64,000 nucleotides of DNA from Torreya grandis (lineage: Eukaryota; Streptophyta; Pinopsida; Cupressales; Taxaceae), in NCBI GenBank assembly GCA_037957365.1, contig JARHVA010000001.1:13225001-13289000 (forward strand), in the 5' to 3' direction. Positions 1 to 9,962 of the stretch are shown here, piece by piece. The translations under genes were made by a program, and so were the position numbers. The first letter of the stretch is position 1; each line of letters begins with the position of its first letter. The notes under the pieces were generated by a model that saw nothing but the letters and a program-made list of their open reading frames with translations, made no database searches and was not told the origin of the DNA.

Positions 1-689
1 AAGCATAGAAGCATTAATGAATCCATCTAACTATGAACAATAAAGCACATTCCATAACCAAAGAACATTAAAACCTCTTCAAAGTAACATTTATCACACT
101 TATTTGTATTCTTATATTCATAAATTTGTAAAATTATATGTACACACAAAGTTTCATCATGTTCTCACCCAAACATTGAGATAAAATAAGAAAACCCTCT
201 TTTTGAAAGGATTGCATGCTTTCTATTTATATATCAGAAGGTGGAAGCCTTCTCCCTTTGACTTAATAAATCATTTTCCTAAAAATATAATTAGTTGTAA
301 TTTTTAAGGCAAACTTTGACCTTTTCAAAGTGCACACGTTACATCTTAAAAACTATAAAAATATCCATGCCAGAACGTAGTTTTAAAATTACAAAAGAGA
401 ACATGTCAAAAATTAGTTCTAAAAATTGCAAATCAAAGAGTTTCTTCAGTCACTTGTATATTGCTACCCTCATCAAATATATTTATTATATACTTGACCT
501 TATCATCTAAATGAATGTATCTAATATCTCCTACACCACATTTGCACTGGAACCAACTTTCTAACACTTCAAATGGATCAAAAATTAAATCAACGATTCA
601 ACTGTTATACCCAAAATACTAACACCCTATCAAAATGTTATTGGGATATAACCCTTGTAATTTATTCCAAGTCCATGTTGGGGTTTCTA

Positions 690-1245
690 ATAGTTACCAT
701 AGTGTTGGGAGTTTGAATATTTCTCACAATGCTATGGATGCTGAGTGTTCTCATTGTGTTGGGGATGTTGAGAGTTTCTACAGTGTTGGGGAAGTCAAGA
801 GTTTTTACAATACTAGGGATGTTGAGAGTTCCCATAGTGCCAGGGAAATTAAGAGTTCTCATAGTGCCATGGGTTTGAAGAGATATCACAATGTCAAGTA
901 TGTTGAGATTTCTTATAGTTCTAGGGATGTTGAGAGTTCCCATAGTGCTGAGGAAGTTGGGATTTCCCACAGTGCTAGGTATGGCAAGAGTTGTTGCAAT
1001 GTTGGGGATATTGATAGTTCTTGTAGTACCAAGGAAGTCAAGAGTTCCCATAGTGCTAGGGATGCTAAGAGTTCTTGTAGTGCTAGGGAGATAGGAGTTA
1101 CTACAAAACTAGAGACGTTGAGAGTTCTTACAGTTCTAGGGGTTTGAAGAGTTCCCATAGTGTCAGGGATAATAAGAGTTCTCATAGTGCTAGAGATTCA
1201 AAGAGTTCTCATAATATCGGGGGTTTGAACAGTTCCTACCAAGTC
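690..1245. repeat. 30-bp degenerate minisatellite, about 18 copies
   Basis: Units resemble GAGAGTTCCCATAGTGCCAG followed by about 10 variable bases and repeat every 30 bp. Because the period is a multiple of three and units rarely contain stops, long open frames of 65-170 codons appear on both strands. These encode a 10-residue repeat and are artefacts rather than genes. The same array occurs at 5850-6285 in the other LTR copy. Confidence 0.85.
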
Positions 1246-1696
1246 CAAAATCTCTAGATTTGGAAAAATCATGAAAAATACACTAGAGACCCGCTAAGGA
1301 TCTATAAAAACTATAAATACTTATAAAAGGATTTTAATTTGGAGAACTTGATTGTATGTGTTTTTTTGAAATCATCAAAAAAGCCCTAAAATATTCTAAA
1401 ATGCCCAAAAATAGACTGTCACAAAACTAAGTCATGTTTACAATCAATATTAGGGTTTTAGCACCTTATGCATATGATGACACTATCTATTTTGTGATTT
1501 GAGATGCCAACTAAATAGTTTTCATGAATTTTCAATAAATCCCACCAAGCCTATGAAGAACTAAAAAATCAAGAGACCCCATAGGATGCATGAAAAAAGG
1601 ATCACACTAAGGATATTTAGAAATAGAAAAATGACCATCAGATCAGAGTTATGATACTATGTTAGATTACTCCAAGATTTACCAATAACTAAATTA

Positions 1697-1940
1697 TGGG
1701 AGAAAATATCTGATGTAAGGGAAGCAAAAAACTTTGATGTCAGGGGTTTGAGACCGTACTATAGGTGAAAATATTTGATGTAGATGGAGTGGAAAACTCC
1801 AATGTTGGGGGTTTAAGACTACACTACAAGGAAAAAATATGATGTGGAGGGAGTGGAAATCTCTGATGTTGAGGGTTTTGAGACTGCACTATAGGTGAAA
1901 ATCTATGATGCAAAGGGAGTGGAAAACTCTAACACAGGGT
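1697..1940. repeat. 65-bp tandem repeat, about 3.7 copies
   Basis: Units run from GGTGAAAATATTTGATGTAG through GGAGTGGAAAACTC to GGGGGTTTAAGACTACACTA and repeat about every 65 bp. An equivalent array lies at 21133-21385 in the second LTR copy. Non-coding. Confidence 0.8.
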
Positions 1941-2345
1941 CTAAGTTCCCCTATCCATAATTTATGCATCCAAAATCCATTTTGACTCTTATTCAATGCA
2001 TTGGAAAGGTATTTTGATGAGAAATAATAAGCACCATGTCTCAATATATTTCAAAAATAGAAATTACTAATCTAGAATCCAATGAGTGGTAAATGTAATG
2101 AATGTTGGATACAATGAACACCAAACATGATGAACATTGGTTCTTGAAAATTTATTATATACAATTTCCCATGTAGATTTATCTATGAGTATAATTATGA
2201 AGGGTTTCAACAAACCTTTTCCATTGGGATATGGAGTCAGTATATTTATTCTAAAAAAATGTATTGTCCCTATTTTTGGTTTACCTCCAATCACCTATAA
2301 GAGCATGATTGGGAGTGTTATTGTTAAGTATTAAAATTCATGACA

Positions 2346-2617
2346 ATAACTAGCTCTGATTGTGGGACAACATTCCCTAGTGAAATGCATGAGAACTCCA
2401 AATCTTTTTAATGACTTGTGCCTTATTCATTTTGATCCATAAAACTAGTAGACAATTGGCCTATCCTAATTGCACAGGAATAAACACACACTATTAGGAC
2501 AAGTCCTTGCCTTGAGACTTCTACTTATTTTCTTGCTCATTATTCCTTGTTTAGGATTCATTTATATTTAACATGCTAGGATTAGTTCAACACTACTATA
2601 TTTTTTGCATTTATTAG

Positions 2618-2671
<54 letters not shown>

Positions 2672-4130
2672 AATAAAGAAATAAGGAAAGAAACCCAAAA
2701 TGGGAAAACAAAAAATATTTACAAACGATCCAAGAAGTATAACCAAACTATGCAAACCCAATAATGGTTTCAAAAAAGTATCATCTTAAATGAAAGATTG
2801 TCACACGAGCAACCAAGAGGAATAATTTAACATAGTTTAAGATGAGGTACATTGTTAATCATGTATTGATCTTTAGGTGGTAATTATATGGTAGAGTTTT
2901 CTCCAAAATAATGGTAAACAGTGTTGTTATGGTGTGAAATATAATGGGGAAACATTTAGCACACTATTTTATATTTGGAAATGGAAACATGTTTGACATA
3001 GAATGTTGTGATGAAACTATAGAAATTGATAGAGATAAGACCTAAAAATAAAAAGTTTCAAAAATTGGGTATTTTCTAACCTTTCTCATAGAACTACTTC
3101 TTCACCTTCTTCAAGAACCTTGGATGTATCATACTCAAGGTTATATGTATATTAGGAAAATTATTTCTCCTAGTTCATATCCATACTTTTGATCTAGTTA
3201 GGGATATATTTATAGAATTTGATGATCAGATTATATATTTATTTCCACTCATTCATTGAGATTTATTCATGCACATAGTCTTAACTTGTGATCATCATTG
3301 ATTCTTTTATTATGATGTGTTCTTGATCCAGCTCTAAAGTGAAAATTTTGATCTCCAGGAGTGAGCATAGGTGAGAAGACTAAAAAATATGAAGATCATG
3401 TTCAATCCATTCAACAAGGTGTTGGGTTTTATAGGAAGAACATAACATTGTTGAAGATTCAATTCTAATTTCTTCTTCATAGGAGGTTTTGTTGGGAAAA
3501 TTTTCAAATGTTGATATTGAAAAAGTGGAATGTGTTATTAACTCCTTCAATTGAATACAACCATGAGCATTATTTTCATGAGGAACTGGAAGAGTGGAAT
3601 TATCTTCATCATAGAGAAATATTTTTGATTCATCATCACTATCCTCACATTGTAAATGATATATTCCATCGATTTTTCCATCTTGTGGTTCAATTATAGG
3701 CTGTAAAGAAAAATCATTTTCACTAAAAATTGTATAATTGAAACAATCAAGGGATACTAGAAGTATTTTACATTCTTTTCTTTTTGAATAGTGTTGTATA
3801 TGATTGGAAATTTCTTCTTCACTTGTATTCTATGGATAATTTGAATTCTATGTGATGAACTTTTGATTTTTTTGTGATAGGTTCCATTGTGTACTCACTG
3901 TTTGTTGTATTTGAAATATATTTTACATCATGTTTCTTTAGCTTCCCAGGCAAAATTAGATCGCCTTCAATCTCAACTTCTTACAATTATACATATTCCA
4001 TATCACAAACCTTTTCCACTTTCAAGATAAATTAAATCTCTATATGTAAAGTGGCAATGAAGATGCAGATTGATTATTAGAACTTGGTTGATTGGTATAA
4101 GGAATTGACTCTAATAATATATTGAAACAT
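2346..4130 (-). mobile_element. Gypsy-A interior, unrecognised part
   Basis: AT-rich sequence between the 3' LTR and the gag-like remnant. I see no protease, RT or integrase motif on either strand. It includes a CA microsatellite. Short open frames here (for example 3508-3699 on the plus strand) have no recognisable motif. Either a deletion removed pol or the element never carried one. Confidence 0.45.
2621..2667. repeat. (CA)n microsatellite, about 23 copies
   Basis: Uninterrupted CA dinucleotides. The minus-strand open frame across it (a run of Val-Cys) is a repeat artefact. Confidence 0.98.
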
Positions 4131-4610
4131 GCCACAAAGTACTCATGGTTTCTCCTACTTTCTTCTAAATTATGAAAAACTTAGACAATAATGTATATAC
4201 ATCCATGTCTGGTTTAAATTTATTAAAAAACTTATTCTTTACACTATTTCAATTCTTAATGCATATATCCTTTAAATACCTGAACCAATAAATAGTAGGA
4301 AAAATGAAGGTTTCAACAAAAGTATCATAGAGACATATTCTTTACAAACTCCTATAAATCCAAATGCCATGATGAAAGCTCAAAGGTGATTATCTACATC
4401 TTGATAGTCTTCTCTAGATAAATTTGGAAATATCTTCCTTGAGCTTGAAGGTAACTCATTGTATTGAGATAAAGCTAAAGGACCAAAATGGTTTCCACAT
4501 GGGATGGGTAAAATTGATGCCATAAAATGATTCAAAAATTGATAACCACTAGGTACTTTGATTTAGTAGAGTTGCCAACCTCCATTCTAGGGGAGGTTCC
4601 TTGAAATATT
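4130..4610 (-). pseudogene. Gypsy-A gag-like remnant
   Basis: Minus-strand translation in shifting frames gives patches that look like a plant Ty3/gypsy gag: a segment with ITHPMWKPFW-like spacing, then FNKFKPDMDVYTLLSKFF followed by QKKVGETMS. The second resembles the gag segment where a fold of the form FxxKF...LxxFxxxKKKxGETM precedes the zinc finger. Several stops and at least two frame changes break it. It sits directly downstream, in minus orientation, of the LTR and primer-site region, where gag should be. The identification rests on a short pattern, so it is tentative; capsid function is known for the family and inferred here. Confidence 0.4.
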
Positions 4611-4631
4611 AGAAATTGATTACAAAAGACA

Positions 4632-4663
4632 CTTCGATCCCCAGCGGAGTCTCCAAAAAATTT
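4632..4663 (-). other. Gypsy-A primer-binding/leader motif
   Basis: On the minus strand the sequence just inside the LTR end reads TTTTTTGGAGACTCCGCTGG then GGATCG. This resembles the TTTGGCGACTCxGCTGGGGA leader common just after the LTR in plant gypsy elements. It sets the element's orientation and a likely LTR end at 4664 (TG on the plus strand, CA on the minus). Confidence 0.55.
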
Positions 4664-6550
4664 TGGCAAGATTTTATGTCAATGTATTTTATTTTTTAGT
4701 TTCAGTGACTCACCCAAAGGGCAATGACATAAACTTCCAACATTTGAGAAATTACCATGGAAAGGGTGAATTTATTTTGCATTTGGGAAGGGTAGCTCCC
4801 TTTTTGGATATGGGTCTTTTGGGGGATTTTTCCTTATTTTAAAATAGAAAGCATGAAAAGAAAACAAAATGAAAAAAATAATGAAAACAAGTAGAGGAGA
4901 TGGGAGAAGGAGGTAAAAGAGAAGAAACCCAAAATGGAGTACATGCAGAGCACCATTTGAGTGACCCAAAAAAATGAATATAAAATGAAGAGGAACCCTT
5001 TCTCTCAAATGAAAACAAGAACACATATAACAAATGCATAGAGGATGAAGATCACTTGGAAGCATGGAGTCATTCCTACATTTATATTACATGCATATGG
5101 CCAAAGTCCATCTACAAAGATTCAAAATAACAAAATTTTCATCATCAAAGCTTTGCATGCAACTAAGAAACATTGAAACATTAATTAATCCCTCTAACTG
5201 TGAACAATAAAGCACATTCCATAACCAAAGAATAATAACACCTATTCAAATTAACATTCATCACACTTGCTTGTATTCTCACATTCATAAATTTGGAAAA
5301 GCATATGTACACACAAAATTGTAACATGTTCTCATCTAAGCACAAAGAGAAAAAAATAAAAACCTCCTTTTGAAAGGCATGCATGCCTTCTATTTATACC
5401 TCAGAAGGTGGAAACCTTCTCCCTTTAACTTAATAAAACATTTTATTAAAAATAAAATCAGTTAAACTTTCTAAGTTAAATTTGACATTTTCAAAGTGTA
5501 CACATTACATCTCAAAAACTACAAAAATAGCCATGCTAGAATACAATTTTAAAATTATAAAAGAGAACAAGTCAAAAATTAGTTCTAAAAACTACAAATC
5601 AAGGAGTTTATCCTATCACTTGATGACTGCTACTTGAATCAAACATATTCATCATGAATTTAACCTTGTATACATAAATGACATCTAAATGAATGTATCC
5701 AATCTCTCCTCTAACACGTCCACACCAAAACTAGATTTCTAACACCACAAATGGATCAAAAATTGCAGCAATGATTCAAAAGGTATGCCTAAAATAATAA
5801 CTTATCAGAAGGATATTGGGATCCAACCCCTATAATGTGTCCCAAGTCCATGTGGGGTTTCTGAGAGTTCCCATAGTGCCAGGGGTTTGAAGAGTTCTCA
5901 TAGTGCAAGGGATGTTAAGAGTTCCCATAGTGCAAGGGAAGTTAAGAGTTCTCATAGTGATAGGGATGTCGAGAGTTACCACAATAATAGGGAACTTAGG
6001 AGCTCTCACAGTGCTAGGGATGTCAAGAGTTCTTGTAGTGTCAGGGGTTAAAGGAGTTTTTGTAGTGTTGGGGATGTTGAGAGTTCCCATAAATTCTTGT
6101 AGTACTGAGGAAGTTGGGAGTTCCCACAGTGCCAGGGATTGTGATAGTTCCTACAATGTTGGGGAAGTCAAGATTTCTCATAGTGATAGGGAATTCAAGA
6201 GTTCCTATAGTACCAGGGAAGTTAGGGCCACAATGTTGGGGATGTTGAGAGTTCCCACAGTGCTAGGGGTTCAGATAGTTCCCACCAAGTCCAAAATTTA
6301 CAAATCTATAATGCTTATGAAAAATCCACCAAAGACCCACTACGGATCTCCAAAAACCTATAAAAACCTAGAAAAGGATTTTACTTTGGAAACCATGACT
6401 ATATGGATTTTTGTGAAATCATTGAAAGGCCCTAAACCCCTTTAAAATGGTCAAAATTAGATTTCCATGAAACTAGGTCATATTTACAGTTGATCTTAAG
6501 GTTTTAGTACCTTTTGAATCTTATGGCACTATTTTTTTATGATTTGAGAC
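4664..6550 (-). mobile_element. Gypsy-A 5' LTR, left part (before the Copia-1 insertion)
   Basis: From 5165 rightwards this matches 1 to about 1480. It ends at 6550 in the 5-bp target duplication GAGAC of Copia-1 and resumes at 20947. With the right part the LTR is about 2.7 kb. The first 500 bp have no copy in the window because the other LTR is cut. Minus-strand open frames around 4772-5384 are non-coding by context. Confidence 0.65.
5850..6285. repeat. 30-bp degenerate minisatellite, about 14 copies
   Basis: Second copy of the array at 690-1245, with fewer units. The length difference between the LTR copies suggests unit loss or gain after insertion. Open frames on both strands (for example 5903-6445 plus) are repeat artefacts. 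Confidence 0.85.
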
Positions 6551-6858
6551 TGTTAGAGAATGTATTTCATGTGTTTTCTCATGCTTGCTTGTATCTTAAC
6601 TAGCTCTTTCATCTTGTAGTGAGTTTTTCCTATGTGAGGCTTTATCCTACATTGGCTAGCTTTGCTAGTTTAGGATTTTGCCTTGCATATATATATGCAA
6701 GTGCCTTCATTTGTACTAGCATGATTTGATATGCTTCACTTTTAAATATATATGATCTACCTTGTTTTTGCATTTCATATTTACAGCTTGTTTTGTGGTG
6801 TTTTGTTGTTAACACTTTGGATTCTTCTTGGGTTGGAATGCCTTTACCATTCCTAACA
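6551..6858 (+). repeat. Copia-1 5' LTR
   Basis: Begins TGTTAGAG and ends CCTAACA, the canonical TG...CA form. It aligns end to end with 20636-20941. An AT-rich stretch at about 6685-6765 (CATATATATATGCAAG and TAAATATATATGATC) could supply a TATA box; position not proven. Confidence 0.95.
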
Positions 6859-6870
6859 TGGTATCAAATC
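6859..6870 (+). other. Copia-1 primer-binding site (initiator Met tRNA type)
   Basis: TGGTATCAAATC directly abuts the LTR end. It matches the plant copia consensus TGGTATCAGAGC at 10 of 12 bases. Confidence 0.85.
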
Positions 6871-8560
6871 CATGAAGAAGTTTTAACCATCTATTAGCTT
6901 GAAATTCAGATAATTTTATTTCACTTCTCTCTTATCTCTACTTCTTTCCTTGTTGCGGAGATGAAGCCTAAAAGAGGATGTGTATGAGAAGATCTTGGTT
7001 CCTTTTGGTGCCTCTTTTTAGACTTTTTTAAGTTTTTGACGCTTTGATCATAGAAGATCTACTTCCTTCACCTAAAAGTGATGGATACTTTTTGAATATT
7101 TTAAGATTTTGTTGCTTCTGATGTAATAAAAATGTTGTATTCTCTTTATTTATTTTAGATATAAGCTAAGCTTTTTTTCTTTTGTTTTAAGATTTGAAAG
7201 CTTACTTATATTCAAGAGAATAGAGGCATTGAGGTCTTGATTATGCTACTACATTGGATCTAAGAGTAAAGCATTATGATTCTCAACATTGGCATTGTAG
7301 ATCTATGCATTTGCTAAACAAAGATAAGCAATGCTTTTTATTTGTTGTTTACAAATTTGTGATAAGAGTTGAATTTAAACAAAGGTGGACCATTACTTTT
7401 TTTCAAATATCTTCATTTTGGCATCCCTTTTTGTAATTTGTTTTAGATTTTTTCTGAAGATAGGTGTTCTGCATTGGAGAGAGAGAAGGCAAAGATAGGC
7501 ATTGGAAGCAAACTTGGTGCTTTGGATCTGTTATTTTGTAGCTTGGCATATTTTTTCTTAATCTAATTTTTAGATCTTTGAAGAAGGGCATTGAAACCTG
7601 TAGTTGGCATCATTTTCTAGGCATCTTTTGTATCTTTCTTTCTTTTTTCCAGATCTATGGAAGAGGTGTTAACCATTGGAAGGAATTGGAAGAAAATATC
7701 TTGTGTTTGGTTGACATATTTTTCTAGTGGTGGCATCTTTCCTTTTAATAAATCATTGTATTTTTTCTCATATGATTTTGGCATTGTAGGAGGTTTTTTT
7801 TAATTCTAGAAAAAGACTAGTATTTTGAATTTTATCTATAAATCAGCTTTGGCACCTCTATTTGCCTGCTAAAATACCCTTTTTGGCATTAGAGAAGGAG
7901 GCTTTGGCATTGGAAAATACCAGAATTTTGATTTTTGTTGTAAATCTACTCAAAGGCATCACATTCCATGCAAAGGTGCTTTATCTCGGGTGTTGTGTTT
8001 TGCTAAAAGATCAAAAGATTCAAGATCTATTGAACTAAGGCCCTTGGAGGGATATGGAGTAAAAAATAGTATTCACCCTTTTCTCTCACAAAAATAACCT
8101 TTTCATTCATTTTTTGCTTTTAAAAAATTGAATTTTTTCCTCAAGTGGAAGCACATTTCACTTATGCAAGCATAGCATTAACTGAGAAGATTTTTCATGT
8201 CCATTGATTTTTTTGAGTATGTGGAAAAATTCCAGTTCTAATGAGTGGCAATGACTATGTTTTTTTATTTGGTCTCAAAAACTAGTTTGTAGTGTTTTTT
8301 AATTGTTTTGACCCATTTTTATGAGAAATCGTAACACTTATAACTTTTGAACCATAACTCATATTTGAGTTCTATTTTTTTTAAATGCATATTTTTTTAT
8401 TCTCTATCCATTGGTGTTATTAAATTATGAAAAGACATTATTTTTATCAAGTGAAAAATTTTGGGGGCGGCGGGGGGGGGGGGGGGGGCGTCTTATAATA
8501 TAATATTTTAGGGGGTTGTCTTGGTGTTGATTTTTGTGCACCCTTTACATTCTTTCTGCT
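6871..8560 (+). mobile_element. Copia-1 leader, non-coding
   Basis: About 1.7 kb between primer site and gag. No coding motif. The phrase GGCATT (often TTTGGCATTGG) recurs a dozen or more times at irregular spacing across about 7220-7980, suggesting a decayed short repeat. Open frames such as 7254-7436 are chance. A poly-G run lies near the 3' end. Confidence 0.6.
8472..8488 (+). repeat. 17-base poly-G run
   Basis: Uninterrupted G17, preceded by GGGGGCGGC. Exceptional in this AT-rich window. Its exact length could be a sequencing or assembly error. Confidence 0.8.
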
Positions 8561-9164
8561 CTTGATAATTAGTTAGCTTGGCTTCTACTTCTGGTGTTGA
8601 CAATTATGAGCCTTTGACTACACATAATTACCACACATGGAGACCTCAAATGTAAATAATCATAAATTTCAAAGGATTATGATCCCTAATGAAGAAAATG
8701 TAACCATAGTTCAAATGAGAATTTTAAAAATTCTAACATTAGTGTAAATTTGAAGAATGTATGGGCTTGATTGGAGGATATGTGAGTGATGGTATATTTT
8801 TAAATTTTGATAGGTGTGATTCTTCTTTAAAAATGTGGATTAAGTTAAAATATTTGTTTGGAAAAGTAGACCACTTGAGAGAAATGTAGCTTTAAGTGGA
8901 TCTTACCTCACTAAAGCCAAATGACTTTGCTTCCATTGTATATTATCTCACAAAGTTTAAGTATTTATTGACATATTTAAATGGGAGTGGTCGAGATAAA
9001 AAGGATGAAGAGTGTGTATACTTAATATTGTCTAGGTTGAGTGGCCCATTCCAAATATTGGCTTCTACCTTTTTCTCTGGTATAGATGCATTAGGTAGTG
9101 CATTCAAAATTCTATATTTAGAGTTGTTTTGTGAGAGACTCACAAGGGAATAATCCAAATTTTT
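8560..9164 (+). pseudogene. Copia-1 gag, N-terminal part
   Basis: Sits between the leader and the Copia-2 insertion. Translation gives patches typical of plant copia gag: NYEPLTTHNYHTW near the start (a WxxxM-type entry), then at 8896-9153 an 85-codon open stretch with LTEYxxxxxYLLxYLNGSGR-like content and LSRLSGPFQILAST, matching the gag region where a UBN2-type domain ends in LLxSLPxxY. Frames change several times, so no product is expected. The reading frame is cut at 9164 by Copia-2 and resumes at 14900. Gag would package element RNA in cytoplasmic particles. Assigned by position and pattern. Confidence 0.6.
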
Positions 9165-9169
9165 TCACA
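9165..9169. repeat. Copia-2 target-site duplication, left copy
   Basis: TCACA, repeated at 14895-14899. A 5-bp duplication is standard for copia integrase. Confidence 0.95.
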
Positions 9170-9889
9170 TGTTGGGGGATCAAACCAACAATAGATTACA
9201 ATTGTGACAACAATAAATGCAGAATTAAATCAGATAGATAAGTAACTGAAATGATAAATAGCACAGAACAAGATATACAAGAAAACACCCTGAAAACTTG
9301 TATTAAAACTCTTTACAATAGGAATACAATGAAGAAACTTCATTCTTCCACACCTCTCTCAGATGCACACAAGATCTCTCACTAGATCTCTATTCCTCAA
9401 GAGCTCTCTCTCAAGTACAATCAAATCCAACATCCTGGATTGATGCAACTCAGTACTGTCCTTCAAACATTCACAATGTTCTACTCTTACAGTTCTACAT
9501 TCTACCAATCTAAGCTAAGAAGATCTTTCCTACATATAGAAATAGGAAACTTGAGCATGCTCTTACAACAAATAGTTAAGCCTCTTCAACAAGGGCTCTA
9601 AAAAATAGTAATGCTAATAATAGAGACGCAAGCTTGAGTCCACAACTCAAACTTATCATGCAAACACTCGCTTCTGTCCATGGAAATAGCTTTCTGGACA
9701 CGCAGGTAACCGACGTCGGTTCCTACCTGTTCGCTTGTGATCGTCGCCGACTGACCCTACTACCGACGTCGGCACCTCTGTAACTGCAACTGACTGACGT
9801 CGGTCGCTCCTGATCGATGCCGGCGTCTGTGTAGACCCGAACCTATTTTGTATGCTCCTTGGTGAAGCTTTTAGCTCCACACCCTAACA
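9170..9889 (-). repeat. Copia-2 3' LTR
   Basis: Minus-strand start TGTTAGGGTGTGGAGC, end CCCCCAACA. It contains a CpG-rich cluster at 9709-9825 with ACCGACGTCGGT-type palindromes (GACGTC cores at 9712, 9765 and 9796). A TATA-like TTCTATATGTAGG lies on the minus strand near 9532-9545. The short open frame 9656-9880 on the minus strand is within the LTR and not considered coding. Confidence 0.97.
9709..9825 (-). promoter_or_regulatory. CpG-rich palindrome cluster in Copia-2 3' LTR (candidate enhancer)
   Basis: ACCGACGTCGGT is perfect at 9709-9720, CCGACGTCGG lies at 9763-9772 and CTGACGTCGG at 9794-9803, with decayed relatives (CCGACTGACC, GATGCCGGCGTC) between. Each full unit holds two inverted ACCGAC cores, the DRE/CRT site of DREB/CBF factors, and a central GACGTC bZIP core. 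On the element strand it lies roughly 65-180 nt from the LTR start and upstream of the TATA-like box. Regulatory function is inferred. Confidence 0.55.
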
Positions 9890-9906
9890 ATCTCCCACTT
9901 GGAGAT
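9890..9906 (-). other. Copia-2 polypurine tract
   Basis: Minus strand ATCTCCAAGTGGGAGAT directly before the 3' LTR start. AAGTGGGAGAT next to TGTTAG is a widespread plant copia tract. The same 17 bases precede the Copia-3 3' LTR. Confidence 0.9.
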
Positions 9907-9962
9907 AAACCAACTGCACCAGTACCTGTACAGCAATATCTTCTAGCTCCTCCATCTTCATC

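Larger units (their letters stand above)
1..2345 (-). mobile_element. Gypsy-A 3' LTR, truncated by window start
   Basis: This stretch matches 5165-6550 followed by 20947-21784 along its whole length. The second copy is interrupted only by Copia-1. In a 200-bp sample near the right end (about 2119-2345 against 21563-21784) I count roughly 13% differences, so the element is old. The right end (ATTCATGACA at 2336-2345) recurs exactly at 21775-21784, after which the sequences part. About 500 bp of the LTR should lie before the window. The segment carries the 30-bp and 65-bp tandem repeats listed separately. Orientation is inferred from the primer-binding-like motif near 4640. A plain segmental duplication is the alternative. 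Confidence 0.65.

Noticed and set aside
635..1147. 170-codon plus-strand open frame and overlapping frames on the minus strand
   Set aside because: The 30-bp minisatellite is a multiple of three with few stops, so all frames stay open. The product is a degenerate 10-residue repeat with no gene signals.
2582..2773. Minus-strand frame with a poly Val-Cys stretch
   Set aside because: Produced by the CA microsatellite.
5903..6445. 180-codon plus-strand open frame
   Set aside because: Same minisatellite in the second LTR copy; it runs on into LTR sequence with no motif.
9709..9825. CRISPR-like or CpG-island promoter of a host gene
   Set aside because: The palindromes lie wholly inside paired LTRs with target duplications, and no host coding sequence follows.
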